Shown here piece by piece: positions 17,732-25,838 of a DNA stretch of 45,431 bases. Under the pieces are notes generated by a model. That model searched no databases and was not told the DNA's origin. It was given only the letters and a program-made list of their open reading frames with translations. The stretch is from Ignavibacteriales bacterium (lineage in GTDB: Bacteria; Bacteroidota; Ignavibacteria; Ignavibacteriales; Ignavibacteriaceae): positions 1 to 45,431 of the forward strand of contig JAAYVN010000093.1 in NCBI GenBank assembly GCA_012517155.1. The letters are read 5' to 3'. Each line of letters opens with the position of its first letter. Position 1 is the first letter of the stretch. The translations under genes were made by a program, and so were the position numbers.

Positions 17732-18746
17732 GAGAAAGAGTTATAATTTTTTTTAGCATCATACCATAATCCATACCTAAAGCACAGGCTGCCCTATTAA
17801 AACCGGAATCAGAGGTTATATCCGGATTAGGATTAACTTCAATTACAAAAGGAATTCCATCATGAGATAGTCTGATGTCCACACGAGCGTAATCCCTGCA
17901 ATTAAGAGAATGAAAAGCCTTGATTGCAGTATCCTGTAAGAGGGATGTAGTATTGAGATCTATAATAGCCGGGCAGCAGGGAATAGTGCTTTTATAATAA
18001 ACCGTATCCGCTATCCATTTGCCTTCATATGTGACAATTTTTGGAAGATTGCCAGGCAATGAAGTAAAACAGATTTCAGAAACAGGAAGAGGAGAATTAC
18101 CAAGAATTGCGATATTAAATTCCCGTCCATCAATAAACTCTTCAATTATAATATCCTGTTTATATGTTGAAGTTAAAAAGTCAAGTTGCTGAAGAAGATC
18201 GGGTTTGTTAAAGGAGACAGAGTTTTCGGAAATGCCGATACTGGCATCTTCCTTCGCCAGTTTAGAGATAACCGGAAAGGACAAGTTAAAATTATTAAGA
18301 GGATTTGATTTTTTATATTTATAAACGTAGTAGCCAGGAGTTTTAATTCCATCGGCAATTAAAAATTCTTTAGCTCTAGCTTTGTCCAAGCAGTTATTAA
18401 GAGCAAGAGGTCCATTCCCAGTATAGGGGATGTTTAATAATTCATACAAACCGGTGATGTAAGATTCAAATGAAGAAATTCCTTCGACAGATTCAACAAA
18501 GTTGACAATAACATCAGGTTGAATTTTTCTTAATTTTTCCATAAGAGTAAAGATATCCTTATCCACAGCCAATAATTCAATGCAAGAATAATATGGCTCA
18601 AGTGATTCTTTAATGAGTTCAAGTTCATTAAAGAAACTGCTTTCGGAGAGATCTTTGGGTTGGTTACCGGTCTCTTTTCCACTATACAGAGAATAGAGAG
18701 AGACAGGTGCGTTATAAGCGATTAATATTTTAAGATCTTCTTTCAT
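17691..18746 (-). CDS. D-Ala-D-Ala ligase-like ATP-grasp enzyme (second copy)
   Basis: ATP-grasp carboxylate-amine ligase of 351 residues. 'ILIAYNAP' starts the N-terminal Rossmann-like domain; 'LNIPYTGNGPLALNNCLDKARAKEFL' is the Ddl-like segment, 'IIIEEFIDGREFNIAILG' the ATP-binding part, and 'RVDIRLSHDGIPFVIEVNPNPDI' the Mg-binding end. True cell-wall ligases have NTxPG at that last site; here it is NPNPD, and 'SDSGFNRAA' follows, so a different amine/acid pair is expected. The start overlaps the stop of the first ATP-grasp gene by one nt (TGATG), and its 3' end contains the GNAT start. It probably forms an amide or peptide bond in the same pathway. Confidence 0.87.
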   Translation of the reverse strand: MKEDLKILIAYNAPVSLYSLYSGKETGNQPKDLSESSFFNELELIKESLEPYYSCIELLAVDKDIFTLMEKLRKIQPDVIVNFVESVEGISSFESYITGLYELLNIPYTGNGPLALNNCLDKARAKEFLIADGIKTPGYYVYKYKKSNPLNNFNLSFPVISKLAKEDASIGISENSVSFNKPDLLQQLDFLTSTYKQDIIIEEFIDGREFNIAILGNSPLPVSEICFTSLPGNLPKIVTYEGKWIADTVYYKSTIPCCPAIIDLNTTSLLQDTAIKAFHSLNCRDYARVDIRLSHDGIPFVIEVNPNPDITSDSGFNRAACALGMDYGMMLKKIITLSLERHLYDTTNKRI

Positions 18747-19828
18747 CAGATTGAATATCTTTTCCTTGCAATATTAAGGACTTCATTTATCATAGTGTTA
18801 AAATCCAGTCCTGCGGTTCGAGCAGCTTTTGGAAAACAGGAGTTGTCGCGAGGGTCGGGAAGAATTCCGGGAAGAGGATTGATTTCTATGATATTTGGAA
18901 TATTATTTTTATCCATCCGCATGTCTATTCTACTCCAGTCTCTGCAACGAAGAGTGTGATAAGTTCGAAGAGCGATATCTACAATTTGCTTTTCCAAATC
19001 AGCGGGAATATCAGCGGGACAAGAAAAAATATCGAGTTGGTTTTCGCGAGTGTCAAGAATCCACTTAGCTTCGAAAGAATAAATTGGAGCGACATCACCC
19101 GGCAGTTTTGAAAAGTCGATTTCAATAACCGGGAGAGCATGGGCATCCTGTCCATTTCCCAATATCGCGACAGTAAATTCACGACCATTAAGAAATTCTT
19201 CAACAAGGACGGGTTGATTATAAGCAGTAAGAATTTTTTCCACTCCAATTTTTAATGAGTTAAAATCATTGACAATAGAAGTAGAAAAAATTCCTTTGCC
19301 AGAACCTTCGGCAATTGGTTTAATAATTACAGGGAAATCAAGTGAGAATGATTTCAGATCTTCAAGTGAGTTGAATAACTGAAAGCGAGCGTTCGGGATA
19401 TTGTGATAGGACAAAATTTCTTTTGTACGGGATTTATCGAGAGTTAAAGCGAGGGTTAAAGGATCCGAGCCTGTATAAGGGATATTAAGGAGTTCGAGGA
19501 TTGCAGGTATCTGAGCTTCCCGACTAATTCCAAACAAGCCTTCAGTGATGTTAAACACAATATCGGGAGAAGTATTTTTTATTTTTTCAAAACAGTTACA
19601 ATCAGCTTCAATGGGGGTTACATTATGATTAAGACTTAAAGCGTATTGTACAGCATTAATTGTCTCCATACTATCCCATTCTGCGAAGGTATCAGCAGTA
19701 ATTTCAATATTACCTTTACGAAACAGAGATAACTCTTGGAAGGAACTTGGATTTTCCGGTTTCGCATTATAAAGTAATGCGACGTTTAGCGGATGTGTAT
19801 ATACAGAAGGAATAATTTCCTCAAACAG
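18746..19828 (-). CDS. D-Ala-D-Ala ligase-like ATP-grasp enzyme, non-AUG start
   Basis: First gene of the operon: an ATP-grasp ligase with 'LNIPYTGSDPLTLALTLDKSRTKEIL', 'PVLVEEFLNGREFTVAILG', and 'RIDMRMDKNNIPNIIEINPLPGILPD' for ATP and Mg binding. The first ATG (19669) would give 307 residues and cut off the expected N-terminal strand. The frame stays open upstream and encodes a typical start of the fold, 'LNVALLYNAKPENPSSF' and 'ITADTFAEWDSMETINAVQYAL'. No ATG, GTG or TTG occurs between the in-frame TGA and 19669. A CTG at 19828-19826, 18 nt after a strong -10 box, gives 360 residues, close to the paralogue's 351. ATT codons after a GAGGAA (near 19816) are alternatives. The start choice is inferred; the frame extension is seen. 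Confidence 0.82.
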   Translation of the reverse strand: MFEEIIPSVYTHPLNVALLYNAKPENPSSFQELSLFRKGNIEITADTFAEWDSMETINAVQYALSLNHNVTPIEADCNCFEKIKNTSPDIVFNITEGLFGISREAQIPAILELLNIPYTGSDPLTLALTLDKSRTKEILSYHNIPNARFQLFNSLEDLKSFSLDFPVIIKPIAEGSGKGIFSTSIVNDFNSLKIGVEKILTAYNQPVLVEEFLNGREFTVAILGNGQDAHALPVIEIDFSKLPGDVAPIYSFEAKWILDTRENQLDIFSCPADIPADLEKQIVDIALRTYHTLRCRDWSRIDMRMDKNNIPNIIEINPLPGILPDPRDNSCFPKAARTAGLDFNTMINEVLNIARKRYSI

Positions 19829-19844
19829 AAAAAAATTTTTTATG

Positions 19845-19874
19845 CAAATATAATCTTTAAAAAAATTTTGTCAA
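19845..19874 (-). promoter_or_regulatory. Promoter of the ATP-grasp/GNAT/kamA operon
   Basis: On the minus strand, TTGACA (19874-19869) and TATATT (19852-19847) are separated by 16 nt. The -10 extends to TATATTTG, so it also matches the Bacteroidota TAnnTTTG element with TTG 19 nt ahead. Transcription would begin near 19840, about a dozen nt before the proposed CTG start. Confidence 0.7.
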
Positions 19875-19942
19875 TGAGTTTTATCAAATAAATAAAAATT
19901 TTTTCTTATGAGATTATTGAATTGATGAAAGAAAAAAATTAT

Positions 19943-22138
19943 TCAACCAATTTTTGCATACTTAAGATTTTCCGAATAGTGTGAAAGGAGATTTGATTTA
20001 ACAATTTTATTAGGGGGTTTTAAGAATTGCGGATCTGTATCAATCAGTTCAAAGGCATCTTTCTTAGCTTCGAAGAGGATATCAGAATCTGTTGTAATGT
20101 CTGCGAACTTAAGATCAGGGAATCCGCTTTGCTTAACGCCGAAAATATCACCGGGACCGCGGAGTTTAAAATCAATTTCTGCAATTTTGAATCCATCGAG
20201 GTGTTTGACCATTGATTGAAGTCGAATTCCTGCTCTATAACGTTCGAGTTGAAGTGGGGAGAGATATTCGATGTCTGTGTTTATACGATTAGAAGCTGCG
20301 ATCAGTTCATCTTTGGTAACCAGTATGCAATATGCTTGCATATTTCCACGTCCGACGCGACCACGCAGTTGATGAAGCTGAGTCAGTCCAAAACGATGGG
20401 CATCATTTATTAAAACAATATTAGCGTTGGGGACATCAATTCCAACTTCGATGACTGTAGTTGAAATCAAGACGTCGAATTCTCCAGCCGCAAAGCTGAG
20501 CATGACATCTTCTTTTTCTTTCCATTTCATTTTTCCGTGTATCAATCCGACACGAATGTTTGCTAAAAATGTTTGAGTTAAATCATTATAGTAGGTAAGC
20601 GCGGCTTTCAATTCCAGTTTTTCGGAATCTTCCACGAGCGGGTAGACGATAAAAGATTGAGTGCCTTGTTTTGCATGGGAGACGATGAAGTTATAAATAT
20701 CGGGGAGTCTACTTTCACCACGCAGGAAAGTTTTAATGGGTAATCTGTTTGAGGGCATTCCAGTAATAGTAGAGACATCAAGGTCGCCATAGAGAGTCAT
20801 TGACAGAGTGCGCGGGATAGGTGTAGCAGACATAACGAGAATATCGGGTGATAATCCTTTAGCGAGGAGTTTAGCACGTTGAACCACACCGAAACGATGC
20901 TGCTCATCGATTATGACGAGACCTAAATTATTAAAGTCAACATTCTCTTCGAAAAGTGCGTGAGTCCCCACTACAATATCAGCTTCTCCGGATTTTATTA
21001 AATCTAAATTTGATTGCCGGACTTTGGAAGGCTGGCTTCCAATAACGACTGCAATTTTAATTTTTCTTTGTGGGTATTGATTTGAAAATCTTTCGAAGAT
21101 TCCCCGGAAGTTTTTATAATGCTGATCGGAGAGAATTTCGGTGGGGACCATTATGACTGACTGGTATCCATTATCTGCAGCAATGAGCATTGCTATGAGT
21201 GCAACGATAGTTTTGCCACTTCCGACATCTCCCTGAAGAAGTCTGTTCATGATCTGGGGGCTAAGCATATCTTTTTTGATTTCACCCAGGACTTTGAGTT
21301 GAGAAGGAGTAAGAGTAAAGGGGAGATGTTTAATGAAGCTGGAGAGCAAGCCGGTTTTGATTTCAAAGCGAATCCCGTTTTGTTTTGTCTTGATTGATTT
21401 TTTTCTGAGTGCGACTAAGACTTCGAGATAAAAAAGCTCTTCATATTTCAAACGTTTTCTGGCATTATCAAGAGTAACTGAATCAGATGGATAGTGGAGA
21501 TTAGCCACTGCAGAAGGAAGATCCAATAATTTGTGTTTTGTTATGACATCCGGAGGGAGAGTTTCGGTAATCAGAGATAAGTGAGAGTCAATCGCGGCAG
21601 AAACTATTTTCCGAAAACTGAGATCACCAATGTTGGCTGATTTTAAGTCTTTGGGGATTCTATAGAGCGGAATGATTTTCCCGGTATTGTAAAATGTCTG
21701 TGTTTCCTCATCGGTGATTTTGTCGAAGTCGGGATGAATAAATTGAAGATTGCCATAGCGGGAGATGGTTGGTTTTGCAGAAATCAAGAAAATGTCTGAT
21801 TCGTTGAATCGGTCTTTAAAAAATTTAACGCCCTGAAACCAGATGCAATCGAAAAATCCATCAGAGTCTTTCATGCTTACAGTAAGAGTTTGTTTTCTTC
21901 CGAAGTTGCGGAGTTCTTTTTTTATTACTTTTCCGAGAATAGTAATTTCGCCTTCATAACCATTCTCAACATACATAAAAGCTTTTGAGGAAGTAAGGAG
22001 TGTGGATCTATCAATATATCTTGTGGGGAAATAGAAGAGCAAATCTCTTGCTGTTTTAATTCCAACTTTGGCAAAGGACTCAGAGCGTTTGGGTCCGACG
22101 GATTTTATAAATTGGATTGAGTCCTCAAGTGATTTCAT
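19943..22138 (-). CDS. recG: ATP-dependent DNA helicase RecG
   Basis: Branch-migration helicase that remodels stalled replication forks and Holliday junctions; 731 residues, close to the usual length. 'SIQFIKSVGPKRSESFAKVG' starts the wedge domain, followed by an OB-fold. Helicase motifs are Walker A 'GDVGSGKT', Walker B 'DEQHRFG', 'SATPIPRT', 'VIEVGIDVPNA' and 'QLRGRVGRG' (motif VI). The C-terminal 'KLRGPGDIFGVKQSG' is typical of RecG. A TATATTTG box lies 18 nt upstream of the ATG, so its leader is very short. The ATP-grasp operon is downstream on the same strand but has its own promoter. Confidence 0.97.
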   Translation of the reverse strand: MKSLEDSIQFIKSVGPKRSESFAKVGIKTARDLLFYFPTRYIDRSTLLTSSKAFMYVENGYEGEITILGKVIKKELRNFGRKQTLTVSMKDSDGFFDCIWFQGVKFFKDRFNESDIFLISAKPTISRYGNLQFIHPDFDKITDEETQTFYNTGKIIPLYRIPKDLKSANIGDLSFRKIVSAAIDSHLSLITETLPPDVITKHKLLDLPSAVANLHYPSDSVTLDNARKRLKYEELFYLEVLVALRKKSIKTKQNGIRFEIKTGLLSSFIKHLPFTLTPSQLKVLGEIKKDMLSPQIMNRLLQGDVGSGKTIVALIAMLIAADNGYQSVIMVPTEILSDQHYKNFRGIFERFSNQYPQRKIKIAVVIGSQPSKVRQSNLDLIKSGEADIVVGTHALFEENVDFNNLGLVIIDEQHRFGVVQRAKLLAKGLSPDILVMSATPIPRTLSMTLYGDLDVSTITGMPSNRLPIKTFLRGESRLPDIYNFIVSHAKQGTQSFIVYPLVEDSEKLELKAALTYYNDLTQTFLANIRVGLIHGKMKWKEKEDVMLSFAAGEFDVLISTTVIEVGIDVPNANIVLINDAHRFGLTQLHQLRGRVGRGNMQAYCILVTKDELIAASNRINTDIEYLSPLQLERYRAGIRLQSMVKHLDGFKIAEIDFKLRGPGDIFGVKQSGFPDLKFADITTDSDILFEAKKDAFELIDTDPQFLKPPNKIVKSNLLSHYSENLKYAKIG

Positions 22139-22155
22139 TAGCAGAGTTTAATTTT

Positions 22156-22163
22156 CAAATATA
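22156..22163 (-). promoter_or_regulatory. -10 box of recG (TATATTTG)
   Basis: TATATTTG on the minus strand, with its TATATT core ending about 19 nt before the recG ATG. It is identical to the -10 of the ATP-grasp operon and at nearly the same distance from the start codon. No good -35 hexamer is visible; Bacteroidota-type promoters tolerate this. Confidence 0.5.
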
Positions 22164-22312
22164 ATAATTCAGTTAAGTTATATATGAAAAATAGTAAAAG
22201 TAAATTACTTTTCATATTCTGATAGTAATTCTTTATATGGATCGGAATATTTATCGTAAAAAATATTAATAATGTGTGTATATTGGAACAGAGGGGAGAT
22301 TTGATCGAATTA

Positions 22313-22378
22313 AGTACGTATTCAGTACGTATTCAGTACGTATTCACTACGTATTCACTACGTATTCAGTACGTATTC
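22313..22378. repeat. 11-bp tandem repeat array, six copies (array 2)
   Basis: Six head-to-tail units of ASTACGTATTC; the second base reads G,G,G,C,C,G along the array and all other bases are identical. Each unit contains the palindrome TACGTA. Like array 1 (8073-8138) it is exactly 66 bp, lies in a divergent gap, and is about 175 nt from the leftward gene start. Written in the same phase, units CAGTACGTATT and CAGAACGGAAG share 7 of 11 positions, so the two arrays may be related. Confidence 0.95.
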
Positions 22379-22554
22379 ATATCGAAGGAAGAGGGGTGGA
22401 AGAGGGGGTCAAAGAAGGAAATTCTGGGTGTTTTTGATAGATTGATAAAGTTTTGGAGGTTTTTCGCCCGGATTGTTCGGGGATTTACAGGAATAATGTT
22501 AATTGTAATTACGAGGGTTCGGGGATACAGGAAGGAAAAAAAGTTGATATTGAT

Positions 22555-22562
22555 TATATTTG
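22555..22562 (+). promoter_or_regulatory. -10 box of hemL (TATATTTG)
   Basis: TATATTTG on the plus strand ends 29 nt before the hemL ATG. It is the third copy of the identical octamer next to a gene start in this window. The -35 region is not recognisable. Confidence 0.45.
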
Positions 22563-22591
22563 TGGATTAAATTTAAAGATTATGGTGAAAA

Positions 22592-23881
22592 ATGAAGATA
22601 GAGAAGAGTGAGAGAATATTCAGTGAAGCGAAAGAATATATTCCGGGAGGTGTGAATTCCCCTGTACGTGCGTTTAAATCCGTTGGCGGGAATCCGATTT
22701 TTATGAAACGAGGGGAGGGGGCTTATCTTGTTGACGTGGATGACAATAAATATATTGATTATATAGGGAGTTGGGGACCGCATATTTTTGGGCATAATCC
22801 GGATTTTATTAAAGAGGCATTGCATACGGCTATTGAGGAAGGGGTAAGTTTTGGGACACCATCGGAAATAGAAGTTAAAATGGCTAAGTTAATTACCAGT
22901 ATGGTGCCCTCAGTGGAGATGGTCAGGATGGTAAACAGCGGTACTGAAGCCACAATGTCGGCGGTAAGATTAGCCCGCGGGTATACTAAAAAGGATAAGT
23001 TTATTAAATTTGAAGGATGTTATCACGGGCACGCAGACTATTTTTTGATTAAAGCGGGATCGGGCGCATTAACTTTTGGAGTGCCTACAAGTCCAGGAGT
23101 TACTCCAGGAAATGCCAAGGATACACTGATTGCGGATTATAATAGTATAGAGTCGGTAAAAAAAGTTATCTCGGAGAATAAAAATCAGATTGCCGCGGTG
23201 ATAATTGAACCTGCTGCGGGGAATATGGGAGTTGTAACCGCTGATATTGAATTTCTGAGGGGTTTGAGGGAGATTTGTAATGAGGAGGGAATAATATTAA
23301 TATTTGATGAAGTAATGACCGGTTTCAGGGTGGCGCAGGGGGGAGTTCAGGAGGTTACCGGTATCAGAGCGGATTTAACTACATTCGGAAAAATAATCGG
23401 CGGGGGATTGCCAGTGGGTGCATACGGAGGAAGAAGAGAAATAATGGAGTATATTTCTCCTTCGGGACCAATTTATCAAGCAGGAACTTTAAGTGGAAAT
23501 CCATTAGCGATGTCGGCGGGTTTTGCCGCGTTATCGAAAATTAAAGACGATACGGGATTATATAAAAAGCTTGAGGAAATTTCTAAAAATCTGGAACTCG
23601 GGATAAGGGATAATTTAAAGAAATTAGGTTTGAATTATTGCATAAACAGAATTGGTTCAATGTTATGTCTTTTCTTCACGGAAGAGAAGGTGATAGATTT
23701 CAAGAGTGCATTAACATCGGACACGGAAAAATTTGGAAGGTATTTTCATCATATGCTGGAGAGTGGGATTTATTTACCTCCTGCGCAGTTTGAGGCATAT
23801 TTTATATCGAGTGAACATTCGGAAGAGGATATATCTAAAACAATCGAAGCAAACTATAACGCATTAAAGGCGGTACATTAG
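22592..23881 (+). CDS. hemL: Glutamate-1-semialdehyde 2,1-aminomutase
   Basis: PLP enzyme that converts glutamate-1-semialdehyde to 5-aminolevulinate in the C5 pathway to tetrapyrroles; 429 residues, normal length. It starts 'KSERIFSEAKEYIPGGVNSPVRAF', has the 'NSGTEATMSAVRLARG' cofactor loop, 'FDEVMTGFR', and catalytic Lys267 in 'TTFGKIIGGGLPVGAYGG'. No other haem gene is adjacent. Its stop lies only 10 nt from that of the convergent rdgB, without an obvious terminator. Confidence 0.97.
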   Translation: MKIEKSERIFSEAKEYIPGGVNSPVRAFKSVGGNPIFMKRGEGAYLVDVDDNKYIDYIGSWGPHIFGHNPDFIKEALHTAIEEGVSFGTPSEIEVKMAKLITSMVPSVEMVRMVNSGTEATMSAVRLARGYTKKDKFIKFEGCYHGHADYFLIKAGSGALTFGVPTSPGVTPGNAKDTLIADYNSIESVKKVISENKNQIAAVIIEPAAGNMGVVTADIEFLRGLREICNEEGIILIFDEVMTGFRVAQGGVQEVTGIRADLTTFGKIIGGGLPVGAYGGRREIMEYISPSGPIYQAGTLSGNPLAMSAGFAALSKIKDDTGLYKKLEEISKNLELGIRDNLKKLGLNYCINRIGSMLCLFFTEEKVIDFKSALTSDTEKFGRYFHHMLESGIYLPPAQFEAYFISSEHSEEDISKTIEANYNALKAVH

Positions 23882-23891
23882 ATCAGAGGTC

Positions 23892-24464
23892 TTACAGGAG
23901 AGATTTGAGTTTAGTAAAAGCCTGTGAACGATGACTGATTGAGTTTTTCTTTTCCGGAGGGAGTTCTGCCATTGTGTTGTTGTATCCATCCGGAATAAAT
24001 ATGGGGTCATAACCGAAGCCATTGGTTCCTTTTGACTCGAATGTAATTTGTCCATTAATGTGACCATAAGCGGATAAAAACTTTTTGCCATCGTAATAAA
24101 CAGCAGAGCAGACAAAGCGAGCTTTGTGAGGGGCGGGATATTTACTTAATTCGGAGAGCAATTTTTCATTATTTTTTTCATCGGTAGCATTCTCACCGGA
24201 ATAGCGTGCGGAGATGACACCGGGCATTCCGAGTAATTGTTCAGTCTCAAGTCCTGAATCATCGGCAATTACGGGTACGCGAAAATGTTCGTAAAACTGA
24301 ACAGCTTTTTTCCGAGCATTTGCTTCAAATGTATCACCATCTTCAATCACTTCGGGGATATCTTCTAAACCGATTAAAGATAAAACCTCTATGGATGAAG
24401 AGTTCAAAATTTCCTTAACTTCTCTAAGTTTACCGCGATTCTGAGTAGCAAATAATAGTTTCAT
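23892..24464 (-). CDS. rdgB: XTP/dITP diphosphatase (RdgB/HAM1)
   Basis: House-cleaning nucleotide pyrophosphatase that hydrolyses ITP, dITP and XTP so that deaminated purines are not built into DNA or RNA. It has 190 residues, with 'LLFATQNRGKLREVKEIL' at the N-terminus, 'VIADDSGLETEQL' around the catalytic Asp, and 'GFGYDPIFIPDG' plus 'SHRSQAF' as substrate-binding motifs. It begins two nt after the amidohydrolase stop, so the genes are co-transcribed; an adenosine-type deaminase and an ITP-clearing enzyme make functional sense together. Confidence 0.95.
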   Translation of the reverse strand: MKLLFATQNRGKLREVKEILNSSSIEVLSLIGLEDIPEVIEDGDTFEANARKKAVQFYEHFRVPVIADDSGLETEQLLGMPGVISARYSGENATDEKNNEKLLSELSKYPAPHKARFVCSAVYYDGKKFLSAYGHINGQITFESKGTNGFGYDPIFIPDGYNNTMAELPPEKKNSISHRSQAFTKLKSLL

Positions 24465-24466
24465 AA

Positions 24467-25813
24467 TTATCCAACAGCTCTTTTAAGTAATTTATCAAGT
24501 TCTTCCTTACCCTGTGCCTGAAGTTCAGACTGTGAGTACAACACTGAATTCCCATTCCTAACTTTCCATTCACCATTTACCATAACTGAATCAACAATAG
24601 TTTTATCGCCAGAATAAACGATAGTGGAATAAAGGCTTATGTCGTTTCTATTCAGAGGCAGAGTTGGTTTATTCAAATCAAGAAGGAGCAAATCGGCTTT
24701 TTTACCAACTTCAATACTACCGACCTGATCATCAATATGAAGCGCTTTAGCGCCATCTATAGTTGCCAATCGAAAGACGGTAATTGCATCCATGATTTCG
24801 GGACCATGAAAAGGTTTTTGAATTAATGAAGCCAGACGCATTTCAGTAAAAATATTCAATTGGTTATTACAAGGGGCGCCATCCGCGCCGAGTGAGACGG
24901 AAATATTTTCTTTTAAGTACCGGGGTATATTTGCATAACCGCTTGCCAATTTGAGGTTGCTTGAGGGACAGTGTGATACGCGAGAATTATTTTTTTTCAT
25001 AAGCCGGATCTCATTTTCGTTCAGGTGAATGCAATGAGCCAGGACAGTGTGATCATCGAGCACATTGATATGATCAAAATACTCAATGTTATCTTTGTTA
25101 TGCATCTCTCTAACGACGCGTATTTCGTCCTTGTTTTCAGAAGAGTGAGTATGGAAAAGACTTTTCGGGAAGTCCTGCATCATAGATTTAGTTTCCTTCA
25201 GGAGTTTTTCACTGCAAGAGAGGACGAATCTGGGAGCAAAGCCATAGTGAATCATACCATTGTTATAACCATGGAACTCTTTAGCCAACTCATAAGTAGT
25301 TGAAAGTTCGTTTTGAGTATCAGCTTTAAAGGATGGGAATAAGGTATTAATATCAATCATACATTTTCCTGCAAATGCACGAATACCGGAATTTGCAAGT
25401 TCTTCGAAAATAACCTCCTGATGATTCAGGGTGCCCATGTCCAGCAGGGTAGTTGTTCCACCCAATAACAATTCATTAATACCAAGGCGAGCGGAAGTTC
25501 GAAGGGAATTTTTATCATGAGCGTTTTCATAAGGAAATATGTAAAGCTGCAACCAGTCCAGCAATTGTACATCATCGGCGAGTCCTCTAAAAAGAGTTTG
25601 GCAGAGATGAATGTGAGTTTGCACGAAACCGGGGATAAGAGTTTTATCAGATGCGTCAATAAATTCAGTATTAGGAGCAGTAGTTAAGGATATGTTAAAG
25701 GGGAGAATATCAGTTATTTTATTTTCCTGAATTCGAACGCAATGATCTTTGTAGATAGTATTAACAGAGTCAGCCGTGACGATTTCTTTTGCGCGTATGA
25801 TGAGATTTTTCAT
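24467..25813 (-). CDS. Amidohydrolase, MTA/SAH-deaminase-like
   Basis: Metal-dependent amidohydrolase of 448 residues in the family of 5-methylthioadenosine/S-adenosylhomocysteine deaminase (MtaD) and TrzN/AtzB-like enzymes. Metal and catalytic sites are the 'QTHIHLCQTLFRGLAD' HxH, 'FHTHSSENKDE' (His and Glu), 'VLAHCIHL' and 'LGADGAPCNN' (Asp). 'SVEVGKKADLLLLD'-type text near the C-terminus ('GSIEVGKKADLLLLDL') closes the small beta domain. It would release ammonia from an adenosine thioether and feed SAM by-product recycling. SsnA-type or guanine-deaminase-type activities cannot be excluded. It lies between the YciO-type gene (25-nt gap) and rdgB (2-nt gap). Confidence 0.85.
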   Translation of the reverse strand: MKNLIIRAKEIVTADSVNTIYKDHCVRIQENKITDILPFNISLTTAPNTEFIDASDKTLIPGFVQTHIHLCQTLFRGLADDVQLLDWLQLYIFPYENAHDKNSLRTSARLGINELLLGGTTTLLDMGTLNHQEVIFEELANSGIRAFAGKCMIDINTLFPSFKADTQNELSTTYELAKEFHGYNNGMIHYGFAPRFVLSCSEKLLKETKSMMQDFPKSLFHTHSSENKDEIRVVREMHNKDNIEYFDHINVLDDHTVLAHCIHLNENEIRLMKKNNSRVSHCPSSNLKLASGYANIPRYLKENISVSLGADGAPCNNQLNIFTEMRLASLIQKPFHGPEIMDAITVFRLATIDGAKALHIDDQVGSIEVGKKADLLLLDLNKPTLPLNRNDISLYSTIVYSGDKTIVDSVMVNGEWKVRNGNSVLYSQSELQAQGKEELDKLLKRAVG

Positions 25814-25838
25814 TTAATAAAAAAATGGTAAAGAGGTT

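Larger units (their letters stand above)
22139..22591. other. Divergent recG-hemL intergenic region
   Basis: This 453-nt gap has no supported gene. It holds the recG -10 box (22156-22163), a 17-nt palindrome AAAAGTAA-A-TTACTTTT (22196-22212) that could be an operator, the 11-bp array (22313-22378), a purine-rich stretch rich in G (about 22384-22412) and a -10 box ahead of hemL (22555-22562). A 98-codon open frame across the array looks accidental. Confidence 0.75.

Noticed and set aside
22274-22570. 98-codon open frame in the recG-hemL gap
   Set aside because: Much of it is the translated 11-bp array (33 bp is in frame), the rest is purine-rich and low in coding character, and it overlaps the likely hemL promoter.
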